Origin: Acanthochlamys bracteata | Lineage: Eukaryota; Streptophyta; Magnoliopsida; Pandanales; Velloziaceae | DNA: 64,000 nt | Reading direction: 5' to 3' | Assembly: GCA_019914995.1 (NCBI GenBank) | Contig: CM034139.1 | Location: 3,512,461 to 3,576,460 of the forward strand | Shown here: in pieces, positions 25,556 to 36,792 of the stretch | Layout: every line of letters begins with the position of its first letter | Numbering within the stretch: position 1 is the first letter of the stretch | Position numbers and translations under genes: made by a program | The notes under the pieces: generated by a model | Database searches by the model: none | The model's input: only the letters and a program-made list of their open reading frames with translations | What the model was told of the DNA's origin: nothing

Positions 25556-26593
25556 TAGGTGTGGCAATTTAGATTTTAGGTCAGTTTCGGATCGATTCAT
25601 TTAATATTCCGATCAAATTCGTACAATCTTAATTTAATACAAAAATTTATACATACCAAAATTATTAAATCTAATTCAACCTATTTAATTTCGAATCAAT
25701 CTATTTAATATTTAAAATTACTAATTTTATTTCTATACTTTTAATCTTAAGAGGAGTTATAAAATTAGTTAAACAAATATTCTACTGTTTTATTGGTAAA
25801 GAGATCGAGTGATTGTCTATCAAAATGTGTATTTTTTAATATCTTTATCCGTCCTTAAAATATTTTAAAAAATTTTATTTTATTTGTATATTTTTTAATA
25901 TATTATGACAGTTGAAATATATGATTACAGATATACAATAATATTTTTTATAAAAATTTTGATAAACATAGTTAGCTGTACAAATTTTGATAAAAGTTTT
26001 TTTACAAAAACTAAACTCGTCATCAAAGAAAAACCTATATGTTAGGAAGATATATAATACTGGATGAGTTAACCAAAATAAGACATCCGAAGGATCCGAT
26101 CCATACACTAGAAAGCTCAATCTAATCCAAAATCTTAAACTAATGGGCTATAGAACTTTCTAATATATTAACCCCTTCTCATTTTATTTTTATTCAATAT
26201 GAGACTAATCTACTCACTCTTAACATTACACTACCAGTAATTTTTTTGATAATATAATTATCATATTACACTATTTATAAATACAATACAATTATAAATA
26301 TGAATAATTAATATAAACACAATAAAATTATAATAATTTATATATTACTATTATCGATTTTTTTGTTATCAATATTTATTATACGTTAAGAGAAAATCGA
26401 AAAATAGTTATTCCTTCTAGATATAATAATTTAGATTGATAAATTAGTTTCAGGTCGACCCAGATTGACCTATTAATAATCGGGTAGAATTTATTCAATC
26501 TAACTAACTAATAAATTATATGGATCAAAATTACTAATTCTAATTCTAATTAAATAGATTGATTTTAAGTTAAAAGTTTAAATGCAATCTCTA
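25556..26593. mobile_element. hAT-like non-autonomous TIR element (about 1.0 kb)
   Basis: The ends are imperfect inverted repeats: left TAGGTGTGGCAATTTAGA, right (reverse complement) TAGAGATTGCATTTAAA. Next to them are GCTAAACT on the left and GCTAAGCA on the right, which match at 6 of 8 positions and may be an eroded 8-bp target duplication, as hAT elements make. The interior is AT-rich and non-coding. The GATCGATT/GGTCGACC words near both ends are also mirror-related. Confidence 0.5.
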
Positions 26594-28348
26594 GCTAAGC
26601 ATTGCCTAAGATGATAAAATACAAACACATGTACTTATTCCGATCCGAAAATAAAATTTTAAAAATAAATTACTAAAATTAAATATAAAAGTAAATATAG
26701 AAATATAAATATAAAAAATTAAATTTCTGAATGAAGGCAACATGTCATAGTTTTCGCATGCAGGTATAAATTTGCTACGTGTTTCCGAAATATATTTTTT
26801 TTAATTTTTACACAAACAAAACGAAATACACGTATGTATACAAAAAGGTGCTAAAAAATTATAATGATTTAGTGCTACTTTAAAACCACTTTGCTTATAA
26901 AATCATCTTTTTCTCTATATAGAAGCAAGAGATAATTATGCATGAATATTCTTTCGTTATTATTCTGTTCTATATATTATAATTTAAAAAATATTCATAA
27001 TATTATAAAGGTAAAGTACAGAGCTTACTTTGTGTAAATTTCAAGTTCTTTATATAAATTAATATAAAAAGAATAATTGTACTCACGTTTTGGCCATTGA
27101 AGTAAGTTAATGATATGGAAATTAAAGAACTTTAATGTATTAGTGATTTGAGAGGAGTTATAAGACGAAATTTTGTGTTCAGTTGCTCTAAACTTAATGT
27201 ATAATATGAAAATTTCTAATTTACTTTAAAATTCATTACCAAATTTTACTTAAATCACATATCAGATCATCTATAAATATAATTGGTACATAAATATTGT
27301 AAATTATTTTTTATTTATCTTTTACAAAATTCATTTTATAAGAATTATTTTGTAAAAAACCACTTCTGATAAACTAAAACATGCCCATAGCCCTTGCGGT
27401 GTTGATTTAGTTTAGATACGTATAAATTATAGAATAGGATAAAACAAAATATAGCTGAATCAATCTATAGAACGATCGAGCATTTCAGTAGCGGACTATT
27501 TGTTTATTTTAGTATTAATATGTTTTTAAAGTGAATTTATAAAAAATAAATTTAGAGTTCAATTTAAGTTTAGTAAAAGTTGATTTTTTAATTTTATATT
27601 AAAAATAAGTTTGTAAGTAAAATTTTTACGTTAATAGTTTCGATAAAAAAAATATAGTTTAAATTTAATATTTTTTTATTAAAAAAATTAAATAGTAAAA
27701 TTAAATTAAAAAGATAATTTGAAGCGTAGACAAATAAGCCCTAACATGGTTTTGGGCTGACATGAAGTTTACGTTATAATTAAATGAAACCGCAGAAACT
27801 CAGGACTGGGCCTTCACCGTGACCATTTACTTCAATTTCATTCAAGAAGAGGTAGAATTATAAATTCGTTGGAGTAAAGGCTCGCCTCTAATCCATTAAA
27901 GTTGCGGTCACGTGTAGCAGAAATTTGGAAATACTAAAAAATAAAATTTATTCGAAATAAAAAAATATTTTAAAATTTCTGCAAAATAAAACTTTTTTGA
28001 TTAAAATAATAGAAATATATATGTTAAATATATATATATTTAGATTCATTATTTAACTTTGTTATATAATGTATAAAAAATTTATTAAATCCGTAAAATT
28101 TATGTTAAATATATAAAATATAAAGTGCTTATTTAAAATAATATTGTTGATGGGATGGGACATATTTTGGATTATTTAAAACTAATTAGCTATACGAAAA
28201 TAAACCTAATTCATTATAAATATTATTTCAGTGTTATTAATTTAAGCAATCCGTGGGATTAAAATTTTCTTATAATTGATAAAAAAATATCAAAGCATGT
28301 AAAAAGGAATAAGTTATAGTTATGGCTTGTATATCTAACAATTTAAAG
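26594..28348. other. AT-rich intergenic DNA
   Basis: No gene, RNA or clear element recognised. 27520-27720 resembles the AT-rich MITE family but has no traceable ends. Confidence 0.45.
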
Positions 28349-29658
28349 TATAGTTGTCGGATTCGGACTGTCCGAATCAAATTCAAAAATAATTGATTCG
28401 AACAAAACTTTAGTTCGAATATGCAAAATAAATTATTTATGCAATTGATTCGTGGTGACTCCTTTCGATCCGATCGATCAACTTGTTCGAGTCAAATCGG
28501 ATTGAATAAAATTTTTAAAAATTAAATTGATAATATATCTAATACAAAATAATTTTTAATAATTTTATATTAAAAAATATATATATAGTTTAAATTTTGT
28601 ATTTAAATATGATAATATCAAAAAAATTTGTTATGTCTCATTATTAATACCTATTATTAATAAATTTTTAATTTTTATATTATTATTTTTGTTATATCGT
28701 AAGAAAAAAAAATTTATTTTAAGATAAAGAATTCTTTTTAAAATTGTTATTTAAAGATTTTTTTAATTTTTGCTCTTTTGTATCTTTTTTGTTAATTCAT
28801 TCTTTCTTCATCTCTTCCCTAATAAAGACATCAAAGCAGAGGAATTAAAAACAAATCCCAGAAACTAAACCTTAAAGTAAAGAACAGCACAAACCGAAGG
28901 AAGGAGCTCTGTGGACGCACGCAACAATCCGCAAACAACCGAATCGTTTTTACCCAATTCTCCCAATCGTTTCTTCCGGGGATCAACGCGATCGATCGTC
29001 GTGGCTCTTTTTGGTCTTTTGGTCTATGTTGTATGGGATCGGAAGGTTTCTAGCAAGGCGGCGTCGGTGGAAGGCGGAGGAGGGAGAAGAGGAGAGAATT
29101 TTCTTAATGCGGTAGCATGATGTCGGTAAAAATTTGTGGCGAAAGATCGAAGTCAATCTTCGAGGAGCTCCATCACACATCTTCCCCATCATCGAAACGG
29201 ATCCGGTGTTCTTCGTCACCGGTTAGACTCTCGCGATATCGTCGTCGTCTTCAGTTAATTGGAAATCTCATGCTGCTGAGATCAGTCTTCCCTGATTTAG
29301 AGCAGGAGATAAGTTCGACACTTGTATTATTTTTCATATCTCTCTTAACTATTTCATGATTTATGATGCATTTGAAGTTGGTTTAGTTTTTATTAGTGAT
29401 TATCGTTTGCGTTATTGTTGGTGTTGATGCTATAGAGGTAATACTTTAATTTGTCACTTTGTTGCTATTGGTCAAAAAATAATTAAATTTTTTATTGTGA
29501 TCGTTGGTATTGTTGGTCGGAAAACAACATTAACGATGCAGCTTTTTCGTTACCGTCAACGACCTGTCAGCTCAATCCGTTGACGTGTTTGAACAATCCG
29601 AAAATTATTGTATTGAACAGATTTTTTAGTCGACGTCCAATTCGATTCTTATAATTAT
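28349..29658. mobile_element. TIR transposon carrying a gene fragment (Pack-type)
   Basis: The left part (28349 to about 28720) is clearly homologous to the left part of the element at 53317. It starts TATAGTTGTCGGATTCGGAC, shares GATCGATC and GTCAAATCGGATTGAA, then AATTGATAATATATCTAATA. The right part (about 29550-29658) is homologous to the right end of that element: it shares GTCGA/GTCCAATTCGATTCTTATAA against the sister's GATGTCCGGTCCGGTTCTTACAA, and the terminal inverted form is ATAATTATAAGAATCG. Between them lies about 800 bp of genic-looking DNA absent from the sister. No target duplication could be confirmed. An element that picked up host gene sequence explains this best. Confidence 0.55.
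29120..29305 (+). pseudogene. Captured 5' fragment of a CUE-domain protein gene
   Basis: The ATG at 29120 opens MSVKICGERSKSIFEELHH, followed by KRIRCSSSPVRLS and LRSVFPDLEQE. This matches the start of plant CUE-domain proteins (MSA-V-CGKRS-FFEEL, KRLRCSSS-SPVRFS, then the CUE start LFP-MD-Q), which bind ubiquitin. The similarity stops at the position where the normal first exon would end (CAG GAGATAAG, perhaps a decayed GT donor). The preceding 28850-29119 is GC-richer and UTR-like. Only exon 1 is present, so no working CUE domain is made. The family call is from memory of the N-terminal motif. Confidence 0.5.
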
Positions 29659-30601
29659 AATTTATTTTTATTTTTATACTCAATTTTAAATTAAAATAAA
29701 TATAAAGTTAAATTAAATTTTTTGGTCAAAATTTATTTTTAAAATTCAAATTCAAAAATTTAAATTTTACTTTAAATTCATTTTAACACAAAATAAATAT
29801 AAAACTTTATTTTTTACAAAACTTACTTTTAATTTTAAATTTATTTTTTAAAATGAATTTAGTACTAAAGTAGACGCTCAATTATCTATGTTCTAAACAA
29901 AATGTAGTGTTTAAAAATACTTTTTTGAAATAAAAGTTATTTTAATTTATTTTTAAAAATAAGTTATATTTTTTTAATTTAAAAAAATATAATAAGTAAT
30001 AATAAAATTTTATTATGTAAAATTTTTTATAATTTTTTAATTTTTAAATAAATTTTATAAACTAAAAAAATTAAAAAGTTATTTTTATGCGTTGCCAAAC
30101 AGCAAAGTCCTATAGTAGTGAAATCTGCGGTAACATATTCAGTGCATTATATTTATTATACACACAAATAAAAAGTAGTCTGTAGCTATTTTTTTATGAT
30201 AATATTTCTAAACATGTAATTTTCTGATAGCCACCTGCTTTCAAGTTCCTACTGCTGATATTATTACAAGATACTAGAAGAAGGCTAGCCGAGCGGGCCC
30301 CAGTAAGTTCTTCTTTGCGTGACACGTTTCGGTAATAACTCACACGTGTTACCCAGTCTCAGATCAGCTGTTATTACCAATCAAAAGTTAGCACATTTCT
30401 CCAATAATCTAACCTAGCTAATCCTAACCATGCCAGCATTATGCGACAATTTGCTGTTTCATCTTCTTGCAGAACACCAGATCCACATACGTTCACATAA
30501 CTCTTCGCTTCGCTTCACTTCAGTAACGATTCTCCAGAAATAAGAAAAGAATTTCTAGCTCGTTACAGTTCAGCTCATCAGAAAATCAGAGGTCATCATC
30601 A
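29659..30601 (+). other. Upstream region and 5' UTR of COR413IM
   Basis: 29659-30105 is AT-rich, with a probable MITE family copy at 29905-30105 (its end has GCCAAACAGC). The 30240-30601 part is of normal composition and serves as promoter and leader. Confidence 0.5.
30343..30348 (+). promoter_or_regulatory. G-box/ABRE core upstream of COR413IM
   Basis: CACGTG in the context ACACGTGTTA, about 255 bp upstream of the ATG. A GACACGTT lies 20 bp before it. ACGT cores of this type mediate ABA and stress responses. No CCGAC (CRT/DRE) core is seen in the 600 bp upstream. Confidence 0.4.
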
Positions 30602-33361
30602 ATGGCAGCAATCTCGCTTCTTCGTTCACCACCACTAGCTTTCTCCCCCCTGAAATCAATCGGTAACTCTTCTCGTAAGCAGATTTCAACCAGCAAATGC
30701 CTCTCTTTCAATCCATCTTTTGTTGAATCAACAACAGCTGGGCATATCAGGTAATCAATTGAACAAGATTAGGTAGATTCTTTTATGTGACACGGAATTG
30801 ATTGTTGGTTGTAAGAAAGTTGTCAGCTTTTGTTTTCTTTGGTGAGATTGATGCAGATTGGTGAAATCGAAGAGATCCGGGAGGCGGAATCAGGCGGCGT
30901 TATGCTACGTGGGTGCGGCGCCGGTGAGCCCGCATACGGCTCTGTGGGTCTCTACCATTTCAACAACGTGAGCTTTCTAACTTTCTTTTTATATTATCAT
31001 ATGAATTAGTATATTCCCAACTAAAGATCAGTGTGATATATCGTACATTTCTTACGAAATTGATAGTAATTAGTTGCGGGTTATGGGTTGATAGGAGTTT
31101 AGAAGCTCTATTGAATAGATAGGTCGTAGTAAATGAGCAGATTTTACTGAAGAGTGGTAGGGAGTCTCATACCTTCAGTCTCATAAACTGACTGTCGGCA
31201 GCATCAGGATTTTTTATTTTCAGAACAGTGGCTTGTTCATGATTCTTGGATGAAAATAGCAAAAGTTTTTACGTTTTTCGTGCTTCATCTAACAGTTGCT
31301 GCCATCTTCTCCTTTGCAAGACTTACAGCACTTATCCCTGGTTGTTGTTTGTTAAAATTTGAAGTCGTAACTGTGACGAACTTAGAATTCTTCTCAAAAC
31401 CGATTGGTAAGGAGAAAAGTGAGTCCAAGTATTTATGAATATCATCTCAGGATCATTGATAAGCAATATAGGACTAAACCTTTCTTTAACACATGTCCTT
31501 TAGCAAAGCGTTTTTTTTATTTTTATTTTTAATTGAATTGATGTGGGCTACGTGCCCTGTAATGAATTGGATGAAGCGGGCGACCTGCCCTGAAATGAAA
31601 TGTGCTACTTGCTCTAGAATGAGCGGACAACTGTCTTATGAATGAAACAGACTACCTGCTCTGAAATAAAGCGGGCTATTTTTGCCCTAGAATAAACTGG
31701 ACCATGAAAGCCCTAAATAGATATGAATAATAAGTTAGATTTAGCTCACATCTTGGGCCGATCCGGCCCAATCCGCTCTGATATCATGTGACGAATTTAG
31801 AATTCTTTTCAAAACTAATTGGCAATGAGAAGAGTGAGCCCAAGTCTTTATGAATATCATCTCAGTATCATTGATAAGCAATATGAGACTAAACCTTTCT
31901 TTAACAGTAACTATTGCATTTGTCGAGGAAAGGTGACTGTTAGTCTTTAGAAAATGCATTGTATTTCTTGTATTTATCTAAACCAATTTTTTTCGTAATT
32001 ATGATTTAAGGAAAATGCAATTCATATCTCTAGCAAATGGCTTTTTTTTTTTAATTTACAAACTATAGCTGGAAGTTTCAGTTCTGTTAGAGCCTTTAGA
32101 ACGTCCAAATATCATATCAAACTTACTTGCTTAAGTATCACGAACTACTCTAAGTATATACTGTGAAAATAAGACATCCTAAATAAGCAGTCCTGGGGGG
32201 AATTCTTGTACAATAGTAGGGAATAGGTAGTACTCTCTTCTAAGAAGAAGATGAATACTTTTTGTATTTTACTAATATCTTGACTTGTTTTTAGTGTTTC
32301 TTTAAATTAATGCAGTAGCTTTATTTCCTTTCTATGAATATAGTACAACTTTTCTTATGTATTTTTATAGGCTGCTGATGGTCATCAAAGGGTCTGCGAT
32401 CCACAGATCCTTCCTTGCTCCTCTCTTTGCTCTTCAAGCTCCTCTAAGTATCGTCTCTTGGATCAAGTATGCTTAATATACCACTATCTGTAGCACTAAT
32501 CTATTCGATATTTCTCAACATCTTTTGAAGATTAATCTATTTGTTATGATGTCTTTGAACTATCATATCAGAAGTTTTCCTAAATTGATTGCTCCCTCCT
32601 CTCTTCTTTCTCTGTTTAAAGGTTCCTCTATGACATCTTTAAATTTATGTTATCTTTTGAACCTTGATGGCAGGGGTGAGTATGGTGCTTGGACTGCTTT
32701 TATTGGACTGTTAGTCCGCTTATTCTATTATATTCCAGGTAAATTTCACTCAGTCAACTTGCCTCCTATTGTGAATTATGCATTTGATGATGTGCATAAA
32801 GAGATAAAGCTAAAGTCACCCATGGCTTTTCCCGGAAACTCAGAAATCAACCCACCTGAACTCCGAACCTGATCATATACTAATATGGTTCCATGCTTTA
32901 TGCAGGTGAACTGGAGCTTCCTTTTCTAACATTGCTACTGGTGCTTGTTGCTCCATATCAGGCAATGAACCTAAGGTGAATCGGTCCTTTCAACACTATA
33001 TTTTGACTTTCTTCCTGCTAGCTTTAAGTAAAGAGAATATCTCTACTTGATTTAGCATTTTGGAAATTTGTGAAAATTTTTTGGATATTGTACAAATCCA
33101 TGTATAGAATGAGTTGTCTGTATACTTAATGATTAGTTTCTCCTTAACAAAATACGCCAAGGATGACCACCTTTACTATCTTTGTCCTTGAACAGAGGAA
33201 CTCAAGCTGGTGCTATCATTTCTGTGGCTATTGCCGGATTTTTGGCTTTCCAACACTTCACAAGGGCGGGAAGCCTGCGCAGGGCATTTGACCAAGGATC
33301 CATTATAGCGACTATAGCTATCATCTGCATTACTATAGTCCCCTGCTTGTTCTTATTCTAA
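30602..33361 (+). CDS. COR413IM: Cold-regulated 413 inner membrane protein, chloroplastic
   Basis: Multispanning protein of the chloroplast inner envelope linked to cold acclimation. Six coding exons, 30602-30750, 30857-30967, 32371-32466, 32674-32738, 32906-32975 and 33196-33361, give 218 residues with consistent phases. The first 75 or so residues are Ser/Arg-rich and look like a transit peptide (MAAISLLRSPPLAFSPLKS). The conserved COR413 core follows: ALWVSTISTTLLMVIKGSAI, APLFALQAPLSIVSWIKGEY, ELPFLTLLLVLVAPYQAMNL, then AIISVAIAGFLAFQHFTRAG and a hydrophobic C-terminus. Four to five membrane spans are visible. The second intron (30968-32370) is the longest and contains a TRIM retroelement. 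Confidence 0.92.
31372..31491 (-). repeat. TRIM LTR (3' LTR on the minus strand)
   Basis: 120-bp long terminal repeat, from TGTGACGAAC to CTTTAACA on the plus strand. Confidence 0.85.
31787..31906 (-). repeat. TRIM LTR (5' LTR on the minus strand)
   Basis: 120-bp long terminal repeat adjacent to the primer binding site at 31775-31786. Confidence 0.85.
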
Positions 33362-33977
33362 TGCTCTCTTGGATTCGTATTATTATGGTCTCTGGATTAC
33401 ATACGCGGAGCTGTTGGAAACTTACATGGGTAGAGGCAGGATGAGAGATATCATGTCTTTGTGTAGGACTCAGAAAGTATGTGATTGATGACATTCACTG
33501 TACATAGTGCGTGTTCTCTTCAGTCTCTAATGAACTTGTTCAAGTGGGATAGGATGGTTACTACTTCGTTGTATTATCGTCCTACATCTTGATGTTAGAT
33601 TCTATGAAGTTTTTTTCGAAACTGAACTACAAGACGCACTCTCAATGGCGCGAAAGTTGAAAATTGAATTAAGTTTTTCAAAAAATGGGCTAGAAGTGGA
33701 TGCTATTCAGGCTCTACTGTTGGTAAATTATATAAGGTAGTTAAGTAGATGCTATTCAACTATAACAAGTAGAAAACAATCAAATAAAAGAAAGGTATTT
33801 ATTTTGAATTCGTACAACAAAACAAATTGATAAACTGCTATTGTAGCACCTATGTCTACTAAACCTATTGTATCATCCAATCTATTGAACCTATCATAAA
33901 AGAAGAAACTGCGTCCCTGATCCAGTAAAGCCATAGACCAACTTGTTCTTGGCTTCCTTCAGGCAAGAGTTTGGATT
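33362..33977. other. Convergent 3' UTRs of COR413IM (+) and X8 gene (-)
   Basis: Tail-to-tail spacer without other features. Confidence 0.5.
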
Positions 33978-35313
33978 TCATCTCCAGATTTTCAATGCAT
34001 AGAGCGAAGCGAGTGTGAAGGATGATGTGAAGAAGAATGGCCAGCTTGTTGGCCTTGAAGAAGAACTACCTATTCCTGGTATTCCTGGCGGAACAGATCC
34101 AAATACAGTAGGGCCTGAGCCTGTGGGGTTTGTCATTGTAGGAGCGGTAGGCGTGGTAGGCACCGACGAGCTTGTGCTACAAACACATAAATGCATTTGT
34201 ATCGGTTACATTACGACACTTCTCAGAAATTTTGATCCTACAGGTTGTAACCAAATGTGGCAAATGCTTACCTTGTTGAAGGGTATGTACATGTTGGTGT
34301 GCCTGCAACACACAAGATATTTTTCAAGGCAGAATTAATAACATATCATATACCGAAAGAAGCAATGGTTTACTAGCAAAATTATTCATGAAAACTTACT
34401 TGGATCACTATTGGTGATCACAGCAGTTCCTCCGAAATCACAGCTAGTAGGTAAGGGGTTCTTCTGATAATAGACATTGAATGCATATGAAGCATGGTCT
34501 CTTACAGTGTTAGGATTATAACAGCTTCCTCCTGGCTGTATTGCAGAACAATCTGCTCCACCATAGCCGCAAGCATAATCCAGAGCTACTTGTAAGGCTG
34601 TCTGCGACGCACTCTGGCTTGCAATGCACCAGCTTTGTCCTGATGATGATCCAGCAGTTGCTGGATTTGAGTAAGTGTTTCCACCGGGCGTGAACGTCGG
34701 AGTTGCTGGAGTTGAGTAAGTGTCTCCACCGGGCGTGAACGTCGGAGTTGCTGGAGTTGAGTAAGCGTCTCCACCGGGCGTGAATGTTGGAGTCGCTGGA
34801 GTTGAGTAAGTGTTTCCACCGGGAGTGAACGTTGGAGTTGTTGGATTCAAAGGAGCGCTTGGAATTGGATTGGTAGTAGGGTCAGTGTATGGAGGAGCTG
34901 TTGTTCCAGTTGGATTTCCTCCTGGGTAGTAAACTGGGACTGTTGTTGTTGGAGTTGAAATGTCACTCCGACTTAGATGTGTTGTTCTGGTGATTGCATT
35001 AGAAGAAGAATAAGAAGAGCTACCGACATACGTTCCTGATAAATTTCATGAGGCAATGATGTTAAAAGAAGAAAGAAAAAAAGTTCAAAACTAGTTTTGC
35101 AAATTTCAATCTTTATGTAGGAACTTTTATCACATAAGCACTTCTATGTTCTTGAAGTTGAAGGAATTTGCTTCTAAATATTTCTGAAGATTGCCAAGTA
35201 TTGCTGCAAGAATGAAAATTACACTAACCTGAAGAACAGAAGCAAAGACTCGGAAGAAATAATAACATGAGATTGCGTACAAGCATCGATCCAATCTCTC
35301 GCAGCTTCATCAT
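33978..35313 (-). CDS. GPI-anchored X8 protein, plasmodesmata callose-binding type
   Basis: Minus-strand exons 35313-35229, 35035-34400, 34302-34272 and 34176-33978 encode 316 residues. A signal peptide is followed by a Pro/Thr-rich spacer with four near-identical 15-residue units around TFTPGG. The X8 domain (about 162-250) begins SWCIASQSASQTALQVALDY and contains ACGYGGADCSAIQPGGSCYN and TSCDFGGTAVITNSDPS, with the final Cys in the small third exon (STPTCTYPST). The last exon is Ser/Pro/Gly-rich, then SWPFFFTSSFTLASLYALKI, a hydrophobic tail expected for GPI anchoring. PDCB proteins bind callose at the neck of plasmodesmata. The Pro/Thr spacer is N-terminal to X8, as in PDCB2/3-like or glucanase-like relatives. 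The exact orthologue is not assigned. Two ATGs sit in tandem at the start. Confidence 0.87.
34662..34841 (-). repeat. 45-bp coding minisatellite (4 units)
   Basis: Four tandem 45-bp units in exon 2 of the X8 gene, each encoding TPTFTPGG(N/D)(T/A)YS(T/N)PA. Units differ by only a few bases, so the expansion or homogenisation is recent. Confidence 0.8.
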
Positions 35314-36792
35314 CGCAAAGAAGACGAAGAAGAAGAAGAGCTCAGAAACAAGAGGTTCTGCTTGTGAACAAGTGAAAGCCTATGTAATAATGTCGTAACA
35401 CTTGGGATCAAAAGAGAGAACTTTTTGCATAAACTGTTCATATATTAAATTAAACTGCTGATGATGGAGAGAACCAAACCTTTCCTTGAAGGATAGAAGA
35501 AAGAATGAGAGAATGGTGAAGATAGAGGGAAGGGAATAAGAGGAAACTTGGGAATTGAGGATGGGGAAGCTTTTGGTTGTCGCAAGCAAGCAATCTAATT
35601 TAGTGCTGCAGGTTTTAGGAAAAAGGACCAAAAACAGAATAAAAGTTGATGGCTGGAATTTTAAGCTTGTTCTTCTTCTTCCGAACACAACATGCTCATG
35701 TCTAATGGTGGTTCACGTCATGACGATCATCATAGTTTTGTTAAGTGCCTTCGCTTAAATTCATGTCACAAACTTCAGCTATAATTTGTCAAAATAGTTT
35801 CGCAATCAATCAATTGAGAATAATACTAAATTTCAGGTCCCACAATTCTTTCTCTTTCCGCTCTCTAGGTAGAGTTGCTTCTTCGTTTCTTCAGATTCGA
35901 GTTCTTAGCCATTATCGAGTGGTATCGTTGCCGCCTACAGAAGCTAGAAACTTGTTAGGGTCAAAAAGATTGGATGGGTTTGGTGTTAAATTGTCAAATA
36001 AACCTTTGCTAAAATACCAGAAGATGGTACTTTATTTTCAACTCAAGGAAAACCATGTTTGGAGGGAAAAATTAATTACATGTAAGGCCTTGAAACAATC
36101 TGAGATCACAGCTTGCTAAATTTGAACTAAAACCACAACTACTGCTAAGTAGAAAGTTTCAAATTCAGCATATGCCGCATCCTGAACGTAGTCTTACGTG
36201 CAAATGTTGCACGGGAAGACAAATTTGACATCCTTTATGAATAGAATACTGCCAGAATGCACCAGGATATAAGCCTGAATTAACTTCAATCAATGTATAA
36301 TACAAAAGTAGGACAAAATACGAATTACCATGATTGCTACAAGGAATTGGAGCAGATAAACCTGCTCACATAAAGAGAAGCAAATTATTGGAGATGAGTA
36401 ACCTTGACTCCACGGTCACACAAGCTTTGTGGAACAAATTATATATGTGAGACTCTGCACCCAGTTCAACTATAATATGCTACCCTATATAAACAGGTTA
36501 GGTGCTACTATGCTGCTAGAAAAGTTCAACAGGTAATCCAATTATTGTAGCAAAAACAACATTCTTGTACAATTGAACCTTTGCTGCAGCAGCAGCACAC
36601 TGCAAAACCAAAATTTATCTTGTCATTAGTCGGTTTCAGAATACATTGACATACTACACTGTTTCAATCCGACAAGTCTAAATGCACTAAAGCAACATGT
36701 CCTAATCATATATGAAAATAAACCATAAAAACCTGAAAGTGGTTTACTCACTCTGGTTTATTTTTTAGAAGTGCTAACAATGAGTTAGTGTA
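35314..36792. other. Intergenic: X8 5' side and CMC2 3' side
   Basis: 35314-35700 is the leader and promoter of the minus-strand X8 gene (GAAGAAGAAG on the plus strand near 35325). An open frame at 35745-36119 has no family motif and is not called. The rest leads into the 3' UTR of the CMC2 gene. Confidence 0.4.

Larger units (their letters stand above)
31372..31906 (-). mobile_element. TRIM retroelement in COR413IM intron
   Basis: Terminal-repeat retrotransposon in miniature, 535 bp. Direct 120-bp LTRs at 31372-31491 and 31787-31906 differ at about 12 sites (about 90% identity, counted by eye). Each begins TG and ends CA. On the minus strand the LTR is followed at once by TGATATCAGAGC (31786-31775), one mismatch from the usual tRNA-Met primer binding site. 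The element is flanked by a 5-bp target duplication GTAAC (31367-31371 and 31907-31911). There is no coding capacity, as expected for TRIMs. Confidence 0.85.

Noticed and set aside
34662..34841. Regular repeats that might look like a CRISPR array
   Set aside because: The 45-bp units are in frame and encode a Pro/Thr spacer in a spliced plant gene. There are no unique spacers.
35745..36119. 124-residue open frame between the X8 and CMC2 genes
   Set aside because: No recognisable domain or splice context. Not enough support to call a gene.
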